Assembly: GCA_944548615.1 (NCBI GenBank)
Contig: OX155960.1
Coordinates: 12,782,103-12,846,102 of the forward strand
Source of the DNA: Micropterix aruncella
Taxonomy: Eukaryota > Arthropoda > Insecta > Lepidoptera > Micropterigidae
Direction of reading: 5' to 3'
DNA: 64,000 nucleotides
Shown here: piece after piece, positions 54,887 to 64,000 of the stretch
How positions within the stretch are numbered: position 1 is the first letter of the stretch
Layout of the letters: each line of letters begins with the position of its first letter
Notes under the pieces: generated by a model
Databases searched by the model: none
Seen by the model: the letters and a program-made list of their open reading frames with translations, nothing else
Told to the model about the DNA's origin: nothing
Made by a program: the position numbers and the translations under genes

Positions 54887-55655
54887 GAGTTGTCAACTGC
54901 AACGGGCGAGCCCGTCACCTCGGAAGTTTTAACGATTATTCAGTTATTCGAGCCCCCGAGCCGACATTCTAACTACACGCGCAATTCAATGCTTAACCGA
55001 TTGCCACGTACGTTTTTAATCGCGTTTTTAGACAATTTTTCTAAGAAGGAGTTGATTATTTTCCTGGAGAGACCAAGATCTTTAAAAAGGTAAAACAGAG
55101 ATTTAGCTGGCAGGCCACGAGCGCCAACCTCCACCGCGTGAAGGTGAACAGTGAAGCCGTTCCTGGTGACGGCATTTGCGAGATCATGGTATTTATTTAA
55201 TTTGTAGGTACTCGTGGTCTTTTGGGATATATGATTCCCATGGAAGAGTTAATTCTACGATAAGGGCCATCTTCCGAGATAGAGAGTAAAGAGTTATATC
55301 TGGACGCAGGGCTGTGCATCCGAGACTTTCAGGGAATGTATACTGATTAGAGACCGAATCGACCTCCAGAATACAATCTGAAGCTTTCTCGATTATTGGG
55401 AAAGGTTTTGTAGTGAAATGTTTTTTGCCTTTAGAGCCATCCCGCAGAAACTGTATTAAGGGTTTGGAGGGTAGGTACTGTCAAACCCTTATTGGCACGA
55501 GCAACTAAGAGGCTAATTACCTCGCGAATAACAGCAAGGACTTTGTCGTGGCGGTAAGTGTACCGTCCTTGATCTAAGGCCACCTTGCAGCCAGCTAAAA
55601 TATGCCTGTCTGTGCAAGGGGTATTGCTACATAGGGGGCATGAGGGGTATTGCTA
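54887..55655 (-). mobile_element. Inverted relative of the R2/NeSL-type LINE followed by the ~680-bp family tail (copy 7)
   Basis: Minus strand from about 55650: PLCSNTPCTDRHILAGC, QGRYTYRHDKVLAVIRE, then shifting frames through VGARGLPAKS-like sequence to about 55000, equal to 53270-53880 of the plus-strand copy. It then changes to 50 bp of other sequence and ends, at 54955-54887, with the last ~70 bp of the ~680-bp family (GACGGGCTCGCCCGTTGCAG to GTTGACAACTCTAGTTG). So the tail of the ~680-bp family lies just downstream of the LINE ORF here. Confidence 0.75.
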
Positions 55656-55904
55656 CAAATGTAAATGTAAAAGCCGCGTAAATAAAGCCAAGTCTCACAA
55701 TGAGTTGCAGCGGTGACGATGATTATGATTTTATGCATTCATTTGTATAATATTTTATATCAAATTAAATTTGATACAAATGTCATGTGCATTGCCAGCT
55801 CAACTTAGTTGGCTCGCTAACGACCACGGACCGCATCGATTCCAGTAAAGAATAAATGACCATTTTAATCGACAAATGCTGCCATCGTTTTTTTTAACAC
55901 TTAC
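55656..55904. other. Intron sequence, nothing recognised
   Basis: About 250 bp of plain intron; the start repeats GAGGGGTATTGCTACA twice at the LINE edge. Confidence 0.5.
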
Positions 55905-56096
55905 AGCTGACTTCCTCTTCGTCTCATCCGTCTGTCTTCATCGACGGCCAGGACAGTCGGTTGTGACGTAGGCTCTGATGGAAATCCTTCTCCAGCGCCA
56001 GGAGTTCCTCGGAACGATGATCTTCTCGAAATGCCGGCTGCGGGACCACCAGCTCCGGCGGTCGCTTGGTTGGTTAAGACGTCATAGGCAGAAGCC
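55905..56096 (-). CDS. Rim: Rim exon: N-terminal linker
   Basis: 192 bp, phase 2 in (acceptor TTTCCACAG/GGCTTC), phase 2 out (donor AGCT/GTAAGT). It encodes ASAYDVLTNQATAGAGGPAA, GISRRSSFRGTPGAGEGFPS, then PTVLAVDEDRRMRRRGSQL. RRSSFR and DExRRMRRRGSxLPDIS are features of the segment before the RIM PDZ domain; RRSS is a likely phosphorylation site (inference). Confidence 0.9.
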
Positions 56097-56676
56097 CTGT
56101 GGAAAAAGATACAACGGCCATCATGAAACTGCCGATGCAGTTTTATATGAAGAAGAATCGAAACAAGAGAGAAGATTGATAACGAGGCTTGTGTGGCTTT
56201 CATATATAGGAAATATCAAATAAGAGTTTCGACAACTAAATCTAGCTTTTACCTTCCTTTTTAAAGCTACAATGATATCATTATCAAGGTGTCATCAAAT
56301 ATTAAAAATAAAATATTAAAAAATATGATAAAATTTAATATAATCCAGTGACAAAAGGCGATAACAGATTGTGGCGCTGTTACGTTTTTGGCTAATGTAT
56401 AATTGATATTTAGTCACATTGAACAAGTCGCTTCGCTAGTAACTCTAATTTATTTATTTATTTCTTTTTGGTAATGTATATAAAATGCAACAAGCGTAAC
56501 AAATCCTACTTAATATCTACACTTTAAATAAAACCCACAGCAAGTTGTGTCACGCTTATAGTGAAGATCGGTGGTCCCATGTCACCCAACTAAGTAAGCA
56601 CTTGTTCTAGGGCAAACATATTAAACAAGTACTTATTTAAAAAAGAAAACATATTCAAAAGAAAAAAAAGTAATAT
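56097..56676. other. Intron sequence, nothing recognised
   Basis: AT-rich; no ORF or repeat ends supported. Confidence 0.5.
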
Positions 56677-56985
56677 AAAATCGAAGACTATCGCGGTTGT
56701 TTGAAATTCTAAATAATTCATGTGATAGATAGATGTATTTTATGCGGCAGGGATGACAACAATACATGGGGTGGCATTAACCCTTCAGGCTTCGGCCCCT
56801 CAGCCGATTGACAAGTTGCTGTCCCAAAACAAATTAGTAAAAAAAAATAATTACGACACTGTCTCACCAAAACATTAATTACTGCCGTTTGGCAGTATCT
56901 AGTCTACCCTAGACAACGGCGGCTGCAACGTCACCGAAACGTCGGGTCCTACAAATTTCACGCGGTAAATTCGTTTTCTATCCTA
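56677..56985 (-). mobile_element. Penelope-like end fragments
   Basis: 56677-56703 (AAAATCGAAGACTATCGCGG) is the complement of the outer end at 37735-37760, and 56908-56985 (CTACCCTAGACAACGGCGGC ... CGGTAAATTCG) repeats the pseudo-LTR motif at 37655-37733. About 200 bp of unrelated or eroded sequence lies between. No coding part. Confidence 0.65.
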
Positions 56986-57482
56986 TTTATAATGAAAAAA
57001 AAGTAGTTTAAACAAAAAGAAAAAAACGAAAATGGAAAAATAAACCTTGAATTAAATAACAATATGTATAAAAATAAAATATGTAAATATATAATTATAA
57101 TAAAAGAAAACATTGAAGTAATTAGATAATTAAATACACTTATCCTTCGGTTAATATTTATTATTATGTAGTAGGCCTATTGCCAAATGGCAATATCTTC
57201 CGGTCATTATTTCGGTTATTGTAGCTAAAGGTTTAGATAGGCGATCAATTTATAAAAGGATTCGTAAATGAATACGAAGTGATTAGTAACGTATGCTAAC
57301 TCGATATCGATGGGAGGAATAGAATATAAGGACAAGCAAAGGAGACAGGAGGGGAGGGGGGTATTCATAAGTTGACTGAATATCTCATTAAAAAGTTTTT
57401 TTAAACCCGCTCCGGTTTCCAAGTTGTCTTATGGGCAAAGGCCTCTGTGTCACCAGGAGTAGAAAATTATCGTTATACTCAC
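56986..57482. other. Intron sequence, nothing recognised
   Basis: AT-rich; holds a purine run AGGAGGGGAGGGG near 57347. The right edge is the donor of the next Rim exon. Confidence 0.5.
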
Positions 57483-57732
57483 CGTCTTGGGATGGGCGCA
57501 GGTAGCCCGAGCGCCGGATCCTGTCCGCCGGTGGAGCCGGCCGGTCGAGCGGGCGGGGTACCAGCCTCGTCGCCGTCGCAAGACCGCTGCCGCGTCGGCC
57601 GTATCGACCGGCGTCGGTTCGCCGCAGCCGCCGCCTGTGCGAGTTGAGTCGGCGACGGCGCGGGCACGCCAGCACCCGCGCTGCCGCGCCGCCAGTCGAC
57701 CGACTCGCCGCTCGTCGCTTTGCTGACAGTGC
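57483..57732 (-). CDS. Rim: Rim exon: most upstream exon in the window
   Basis: 250 bp, phase 1 in (acceptor AAAAGGTGCAG/GCACTG), phase 2 out (donor AGACG/GTGAGT). About 83 residues of GC-rich, low-complexity linker: KATSGESVDWRRGSAGAGVP, TQLAQAAAAANRRRSIRPTR and a Pro/Gly-rich end PALGLPAPIPRR. It has no domain; it is assigned to Rim because its frame and phase continue exactly into 56096-55905 and its sequence type matches the RIM N-terminal linker. The preceding exons, including the RAB3-binding zinc finger, must be right of 64000. Confidence 0.75.
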
Positions 57733-57814
57733 CTGCACCTTTTAACTGATCGATCGAATAATATTAGCAAGAGTCTATCCATTAAAACATGTGCGAGGAA
57801 TTAAGCCAGCCTAA

Positions 57815-58234
57815 GGGGGGTTCAGACAGAGGCGACGTGGCGCGGACATCGAGCGTGGACGTGGCGCGGACGGGATACGTTTCCGAGGCGCTTCCATAGT
57901 AACGTACGAGCCAGAATAGATATAAGGGACATAACGCGGGCGCGTCTTTTTGGTGCTTCGTCGCTTGGCGGTTGCGACGAGTGGCGTCGGGCCTCGAACG
58001 AAAATGCACGACGATATGGAATTCAACATTATTTTTTTTGAGTTAGTCGAGAAATATTAATCATTATATAACTTTAATCGTATTACATGACTTAAAATGT
58101 ATATAAATAGCGGTGAATGCATAATAATGCATCAACTTCGCAGGGTTTTGCGATGCCTGCGAATCCGTCCGCGCCCCGTCCACGCCACGTCCTCGCCTAA
58201 CGCCCGCGCCACGTAGTCTCTGTCTGAATCCCCC
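57815..58234. mobile_element. 420-bp GC-rich MITE, TTAA-type ends
   Basis: Ends GGGGGGTTCAGACAGAG and, inverted, GGGGGATTCAGACAGAG with further GACGTGGCGCGG / TACGTGGCGCGG matches. CTAA on the left and TTAA on the right suggest a TTAA target with one change. There is no ORF; CpG-rich arms contrast with the AT-rich centre at 58020-58130. Confidence 0.7.
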
Positions 58235-58238
58235 TTAA

Positions 58239-59261
58239 GGTGTGCTTAGGCCGGATGCTCGGTCGCGTGTTAGTGCGTGCGACTGCAAAATGGCTGTAAC
58301 CATCTCTTTCAGAGTTCGGCGCGTAGCAGTCAGCCGGTTCTAGCCAAATTCAGTCCCAATGACTCTTATTCCGTTTCTCGCAAGCATAATTTTAGTTGGT
58401 TTGAAAATATAAGAAGTTATGTATCATTCCTATTATTTTGGTATCCCGTCCCTTAAAATTTAGGAAAGGGTTTTAATTCCTACAGTTTTCGGTTTTGTCT
58501 ATGATCTTTCCTAATCAGTACTAAATTTGACAGTTCCGCGTAGCAAGCCGTCTTACTTTGTCGTGGTTGTTTAGGAATTTCCTTGCGCGCTTCGTTTTTT
58601 TAGTGTAAATTGCATCTGCATCTAAAGTGCATCTAATAATCGAAAGGATTGGTTAGCACAAATATTTACTAAAACATGTTGACTCTTTTGCAATGCAACA
58701 TGTGCCATCGTAATTACGATGTCACTGTAGTTTTAGACCCTAACAAGCCTGATTTAGGTACTGAGAAGAATCGGAACAGATTATTATTTCGTGAATAGAA
58801 GCCAATAATTTCGTGTTTATTTATTCGTTTACCATATTTATATTAATGGAGTATCTTGCAATAAAGGGAAAATTTAAAAATACGCGTACTTAAACTTTCA
58901 AATTACATCCCTGCCAGTTTAAACTGTTCGATTTCCAACCGTTCTTAAGTTAGCCGCAAACAAACTCGATTTTACTCGCAAAGACAGTGTAGAAAACGAA
59001 ATAAGAAAACATGTCTAAAATGTGATTATCGTCATTGTTAGACTTTGATTAGGTCTGTATAACGGAATCCCACTTAGGACCCTAGAAAGAGATTACCGAA
59101 ACGTCAGTTGAATATTAGGCTCCGCTTTAGCACGTTTCTAGACCCTGAATTAGACACTAATAAGAAACGGAATAAGGGCAATTTTCGGTCGTTGAATTTA
59201 ATAGGACCTGTTCTTCACAATTCATGGTGAAGTTTATTATTTACTCTATATTGCTTGGCGC
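58239..59261. other. Intron sequence, nothing recognised
   Basis: A CTTATTCCGTTTCT motif near 58367 recurs inverted near 59160 (AGAAACGGAATAAGG), possibly the edges of a very old element, but the rest of the arms do not align. No gene. Confidence 0.4.
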
Positions 59262-59537
59262 GTGCTTGCGTCTTGCCCGAACTCTGAAAACTGCGCAATA
59301 AATCGCGCGATTTTGCGCAGATTAGACGAATTGGCGGTTGAGCGTGTCAGAAAACGTAATCAGCCAAACAGCGCTACTCTAAAAGCACAAAACACCTTCA
59401 AACAAACTGACACGCGACGTGCGCATGCAACTGATCAACTGGTGAACTCTGAAACGGGCCTTAAGTCGCGGTTGCGGCCAGTCATCTTCGTAGCACAAGA
59501 ACGCGATGCGAATGGAGTTGCGTCACTGGAGCATTGA
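59262..59537 (+). other. Unrecognised 91-codon ORF
   Basis: An open frame of balanced composition (NCAINRAILRRLDELAVERV near the start). I do not recognise it, and nothing upstream suggests a promoter or start context. It could be a transposon remnant. Confidence 0.25.
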
Positions 59538-61967
59538 CAAGAATCTACGCAATGAACATTCTCAGTCAGCATACCGAATGATAATGATAATAATGATAAT
59601 AAAAAAAATAATATATGATATGATATGAATGACACGCAGTGAGGATACTCGTCATCTGAAATACGACTAAACTAAACAGCAGACAATCCCTAAATGACTG
59701 AATCTACTATTATTATCTATGGCAGCGGTATGGGTTTCGCGTATTCTTTTCTAATTATCCAGAAATAAATCCAGCGATAATTTCTAATAATGCTTAACTG
59801 TGTTTATATTCGTAATTAATCGGTACATGTACAACCAAGTAAAATGTACATATACGCGTCAGAATCGATTCGTGTATACGTAGATAAATCCGCAAACCAG
59901 TGTATACGTCGATACTGCTAATATTCAAAATTAAACGTTGTCTATCCCACTCTGAAATTAGGTATCGATACCGGAGATCAGATACGCAGCCTGCTGAATC
60001 AATATCGAATATTATTTCCAACGTTATTTTCATCTCTTGTACGTTTCTCGCTATTCCAAATGCAGCTATATAAATATGCGTGTTTTCGCTGTCGCCACCA
60101 TTCGCTCGGCTGCGGCGGAAAGCGCACGCTCGTTGCTCTTACGATATTATTTCCTTCGAAATCGCTTTAGAAACCGCCTCGATCGCAGTCCTGGAAAAGG
60201 TGAATACCGAGAAAATAGCCCGTATTAACAGAGCTCAGAAAAAGTGCTAGGAAACTCTGAGCGATAATAAACTGCTAAACAATAAAACTGAACTCGGTTA
60301 CGCAAACTGCTAGATCTATATTACCAAATTAACTGCTTTTAGAACCCCGAAATGAAGTACCTAAAATTACATGTGATATCAATCATCGCACCATGTGAAT
60401 TACTGAGGAGATGAGAAGGAGGTATACAAAGCAGGCTGTCTATGTTGCTATTAAAGCAACGACGATAACTCTTTTGGGGGAGTGGAAAGACTAACAACGT
60501 TTACGTGGAGAATATTAAATAATATATCGGGTAATTTTGTCATTCTGAAATATCCCCTTGACAAAGATTAAACGTTGTCCATGTAAATGTACTAATCTAC
60601 ACCTATCTTTACTGACGATGAGATAGAGTTAGTTAAAATTTATTAGAAAAATGCGACGCGGGAAACGACTACCTATTGCATGATTTTGATGGTGACTTCA
60701 ATGCCAGAATGCTTAGGTGTTTTATCTATCAATGCTCAAATGTGTACTTGGATGATATGATAGCAGTGGTATGTATAATATAGTGCTCTCCCTGAAGTTT
60801 TTAAAACGATTGTTACTAAATAAACCCACTTCAGGAAGACTAGGTGAGGAAGATCATATGATTTTAAGAGCACGTTGTTCATTCAATTAATTGGGATGGT
60901 GAAATACTACACAGTATATTTAATTTTGTTGAACAATAGAGGCAAACGCATGCACCATTTTCCGATGCTTCATTACAAGCGTCTTTTCATATCAAAAATT
61001 TTCTCAGGACACTCAACATTTATTTCAACATTCAAGTCAGGCTTAAGGCAGCAGATAGAATTAAACTTTATACATAAATAAATTAAAACAACCAAAATAA
61101 CTAACAGATGTGAGGTCTTCCATACTTCGAAGGTGGTTCGTTTTATAGGTTGGTAAAAATGATGCGTCCTCTCTTGCGCTCGTTCTTGGAACTACGATTT
61201 CTTCAGGCTACGATAATAATCAAAGAAAATAGAAATAAAACACTCATAACAAAAAAACACAATAGAATCTCAAAAACAAGTGACAGATTATTAAAAATTA
61301 AATAATATAAAAGACGCGGCTGTCTATGAATGTTTAGTGAGTAGTTAAGAATAGTATATAAATCACTTGCAGAAGAATTTATGACCGAAGTATTTAAAAC
61401 TTGCAGAGGGCAATTTTGCACGTGATCCATTGCCAAATAACCCAAGTGGCCTAAATTTGGGTTTGTAAGTCAATGGCAAAACAAAATGGACGGGAAGGTA
61501 TATTTAATTGCCGCAAAGCACTTTACCGCGAGCGGGATATGAAGTAGGTGCTAAACAGCGAAATTAAGAAATTATTTACCTAACTTTGCATAAATTCGTA
61601 TATCGTCGGTGGTTTTTTGAGGTTTCTGTATTTGTTGAGGTTTAATTTTCGAGTTTTCAGAAATGCGTTTGTGAGATAAAAAGTGGCTTTTAGAGAAAAA
61701 TGGACTAAGGTTGTCAAAACCAATGCTTTTAAGACGGATTGGGAATGAATGAAGCCGCAAGAACGATTGAAACAACAAAAGCACGTTTAAGCGGAACTTA
61801 AAGAATAAAAATGTATCCAAAAGTATTATTTATTTTTGTTAGATCTATCTCACCTTAGTAGGTGGTCCGACTCACCCATAAATGTGAGAGAGATGGACCA
61901 AGGCTATCTTTTTTTAAAAACTAACATTATACATTTAAGAAATGGTCGTTTTGCTATATATATATTA
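59538..61967. other. RIM intron or upstream region, nothing recognised
   Basis: Contains an AATGATAAT microsatellite at about 59578-59604. Short frames at 60037-60228 and 60875-61081 (+) and 61203-61445 and 61572-61820 (-) show no family resemblance. No exon with splice signals could be tied to Rim here. Confidence 0.4.
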
Positions 61968-62071
61968 TAAATGGTTGAGTAGTAATATAATGGTTAAGTA
62001 GTAATATAACTATATACCAAATATTTTATAAAGGGTTGAGTAGTAATATAAATGGTTGAGTAGTAATATTC
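61968..62071 (+). repeat. Irregular tandem repeat, ~20-bp unit
   Basis: AAATGGTTGAGTAGTAATAT and close variants occur four times (two at 61968-62007, two at 62033-62071), separated by 25 bp. It is bracketed at a distance by inverted GAGAGATGGACCAA / TGGTCCATCTCTCC (61889 and 62133). Confidence 0.8.
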
Positions 62072-62399
62072 ACGTAATAAGCGTAAGTTTTACTCATTCA
62101 CAAAAGAAAAATGGTAGCCCAAAAAAAAGTGGTCCATCTCTCCTCAACTTACCCTATACCATTAGGATAAGAAATATACATAATGATATAATTTTAATAC
62201 AATTTAAAGTATAAGGTTCAATACCCTCGCGGGATTTTTTGATTTAACGACATTATCCATACGGACGTATATGATACGGCCGCTATATTATCGCCCGAAA
62301 GCAACTGTCTGTCCCGGTTTTTTTTATTTATTCGTCGATTATAAGAAATATAGCTTAAAATGGTCAAACTTGCACCTAATCAATTTTGCTTACAATAAA

Positions 62400-62790
62400 T
62401 TATAAGCGTCTATTTCCCCTTTTCGGCCCATCAAGCAAGGAGGAGGGAAAGTATTGTTTGTGAACGCGCACTTTTATTTTCGACATGAAGACGGAAAATA
62501 CCATTTTGAACCCCACTGAACTATTACGACCATTAATATAGCAGTCTGTTTGTATGTCTGTGTGTCTGTCTGTGGGTTTGTCTGTTCGCTTGCGTCTATG
62601 TGTCCCTCCACAAAAGCGCCCAATGGCTTTATCCCATTGAGGTAAAATTTGGCACGCAGGCATCATTTGGTCATGACCAGAGTTGAGATGATTGCGGTTG
62701 AAATTGGTCCACCAGGGGGCGCACCAGTCATATATCAATCACAAACTGTTGGACTTACAGACTGAAAATTGACTACACCGATGCGTTGGT
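62400..62790 (-). repeat. Unidentified repeat-like block with GTCT microsatellite
   Basis: A TGTCTGTGTGTCTGTCTG tract (62530-62590) sits within a 112-codon minus-strand frame whose composition comes from the repeat. Phrases such as TTTGGCACGCAGGCATCA look like dispersed-repeat sequence, but no second copy is present in the window. Confidence 0.35.
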
Positions 62791-63580
62791 GGGCCGAAAT
62801 CGTTGAGTTTGCGCCGGTCAGTATATATGCGTAACCGATTGAATCGAACGTGTCTAATACGTTGCATTCTCACTATCCGCGCTCATCGCCGATTATGTAT
62901 CATTCAGGTTAACCTCTTTGCCGAAGGGACATCACCCTCAAAATCCTTCTATAATTCCTTTGCTACTTGCCGAAGAGTCTTGGGGTGATTAAACCGTTTT
63001 TTGTATAGTGCCGCTGAGGGTATCAGTGCCCGCGGTGATTGGTAATTTTTAGGGCGATACTGTATTGTTATAACACTGCCTTTTTTATCAGAACACCTTT
63101 CGGGTTATGCAAAAAAAAACAAATAAAATTGGAACCTTCATCTGATTTATAATGGGAAATTTCAGCTTAATTAAATGTAATTATCTTAGGATATTGTTCA
63201 TTGGACTTGACCAGATTTTTTAGCATATCCACGATATTGATAAAGTTTTCATTAATTTTATTACTGGAAAGCATGAACATACCTCCTAAATTCAAATGCA
63301 TTGGAAGAGTGCTGCGCCGATTTTGTTAATTTGTGATATGTATCAAATAAAACTGCAAAAATTAACGCCATAGAGGCGCATCTTTAATAAAAACTTGCAT
63401 TCAATTTTCTACATTCGAAATTTTACTCATATTGTCAAACACCAATTCGCTAGTTCAAAAATCTGGATTCAGGAGTATCTCCTCTTTCCGAAAAAAGAAA
63501 ATGGTGCAATATTAGGTTACCATCTCATCAAAACATGAGAGCATCACTGAAATATAACTTAAAAGAAATACATCAGACAG
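62791..63580. other. Nothing recognised
   Basis: A short frame at 62803-62988 (+) is unassigned; otherwise AT-rich. Confidence 0.5.
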
Positions 63581-63838
63581 TGGGCTCGATTGCGTTTCTT
63601 TGAGAACTAAAATCGTAAATTAGTTCGTGTGAACGAGACAGAGCAATACGGCATCACCAAAGATAAGGCATCTGAATCTAACACCGCACGAAATGTGCTC
63701 AAATTTATACGGACGAATATAAGGTAGGTATTTTTAATCGATGATCATTCGTTTCATATTCCGCTCTATCGTATTTCTCTATCTCGTTAGCTTGAACTAA
63801 TTTCAGTTTTAGTTCAAAAAGAAACGAAATCGGGCCCA
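63581..63838. mobile_element. 258-bp MITE
   Basis: Inverted ends TGGGCTCGATTGCGTTTCTT (left) and TGGGCCCGATTTCGTTTCTT (right, other strand), followed by GAACTAAAA and AATTAGTTC matches, give arms of about 50 bp. There is no ORF, and the target duplication is unclear. Confidence 0.75.
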
Positions 63839-64000
63839 TTATCTACGTAATTGCCCTTTTATTTCACACTCGTCAATTTGAACCCGGTTTAAGGTTTGAG
63901 GTGGAATTCCAAATTCTAGTAAGTTTTATTTTAAAAAAATGTTATTTCTTTACGAAACAGTTATTCATTTGGCATTCTGTTAGGGCCGGACCACACGATA

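Noticed and set aside
57447..57726. Plus-strand and other-frame ORFs over 57450-57780
   Set aside because: The region is a GC-rich Rim exon read on the minus strand; the other frames are open only because of GC bias.
61889..62146. Inverted GAGAGATGGACCAA pair as a MITE
   Set aside because: Only about 14 bp match and no target duplication is visible.
58239..64000. RIM zinc-finger exons in the right end of the window
   Set aside because: No minus-strand frame with splice sites and Cys-x2-Cys spacing was found, so those exons are assumed to lie further right.
1..64000. CRISPR array, operons, bacterial promoters or rRNA genes
   Set aside because: The window shows spliced eukaryotic coding sequence and eukaryotic transposons; no spaced-repeat array or rRNA sequence was seen.

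Overview
The window looks like one stretch of a large, repeat-rich insect gene. Base composition is AT-rich, splice sites are canonical, and the mobile elements (mariner, piggyBac, hAT, Helitron, CR1/Jockey- and RTE-type LINEs, Ty3/gypsy, Penelope, tRNA-derived SINE) fit an insect; I favour Lepidoptera, mainly from the Helitron and SINE types, but the sequence alone does not prove this.

The only host gene I can support runs on the minus strand across the whole window. It is an orthologue of the active-zone scaffold RIM (Rim / RIMS1-2). Twelve internal coding exons can be joined with consistent splice phase, in transcription order: 57732-57483, 56096-55905, 54796-54552, 42419-42295, 42224-42020, 38694-38636, 30506-30325, 28510-28336, 23238-23073, 17648-17463, 12993-12832 and 277-90. 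They encode a basic Ala/Ser/Pro-rich linker, the PDZ domain, a short conserved basic motif, the C2A domain, the C2A-C2B linker and the first strand of C2B. The N-terminal zinc-finger exons lie beyond position 64000, and the rest of C2B lies before position 1.

The introns are a layered transposon record. 5.7-10.1 kb: a LINE 3' end hit by a 1.7-kb piggyBac-type element and by a mariner that itself carries a LINE fragment. 10.8-15.7 kb: two unrelated solo LTRs and a TA-flanked TIR element. 17.9-19.2 kb: a hAT element carrying an RNase H LINE fragment. 21.5-29.6 kb: three copies of an unnamed ~680-bp family; one is split by a 305-bp TTAA insertion, another by a 3.5-kb element with ~690-bp inverted repeats. 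31-41.7 kb: a LINE, a Tc1/mariner-type element, a Penelope-like element holding a solo LTR, another LINE, and an LTR holding another copy of the ~680-bp family. 43.1-46.0 kb: an internally deleted Ty3/gypsy element with both LTRs. 47.8-55.7 kb: a tRNA SINE, a Helitron, a DNA transposon with a broken gene, and LINE fragments with a restriction-like endonuclease. 55.9-64 kb: RIM exons, MITEs, and otherwise unrecognised intron or upstream sequence.

The most novel item is the ~680-bp family: seven copies or fragments, no convincing ORF, no poly(A), and 10-12-bp target duplications in four copies.
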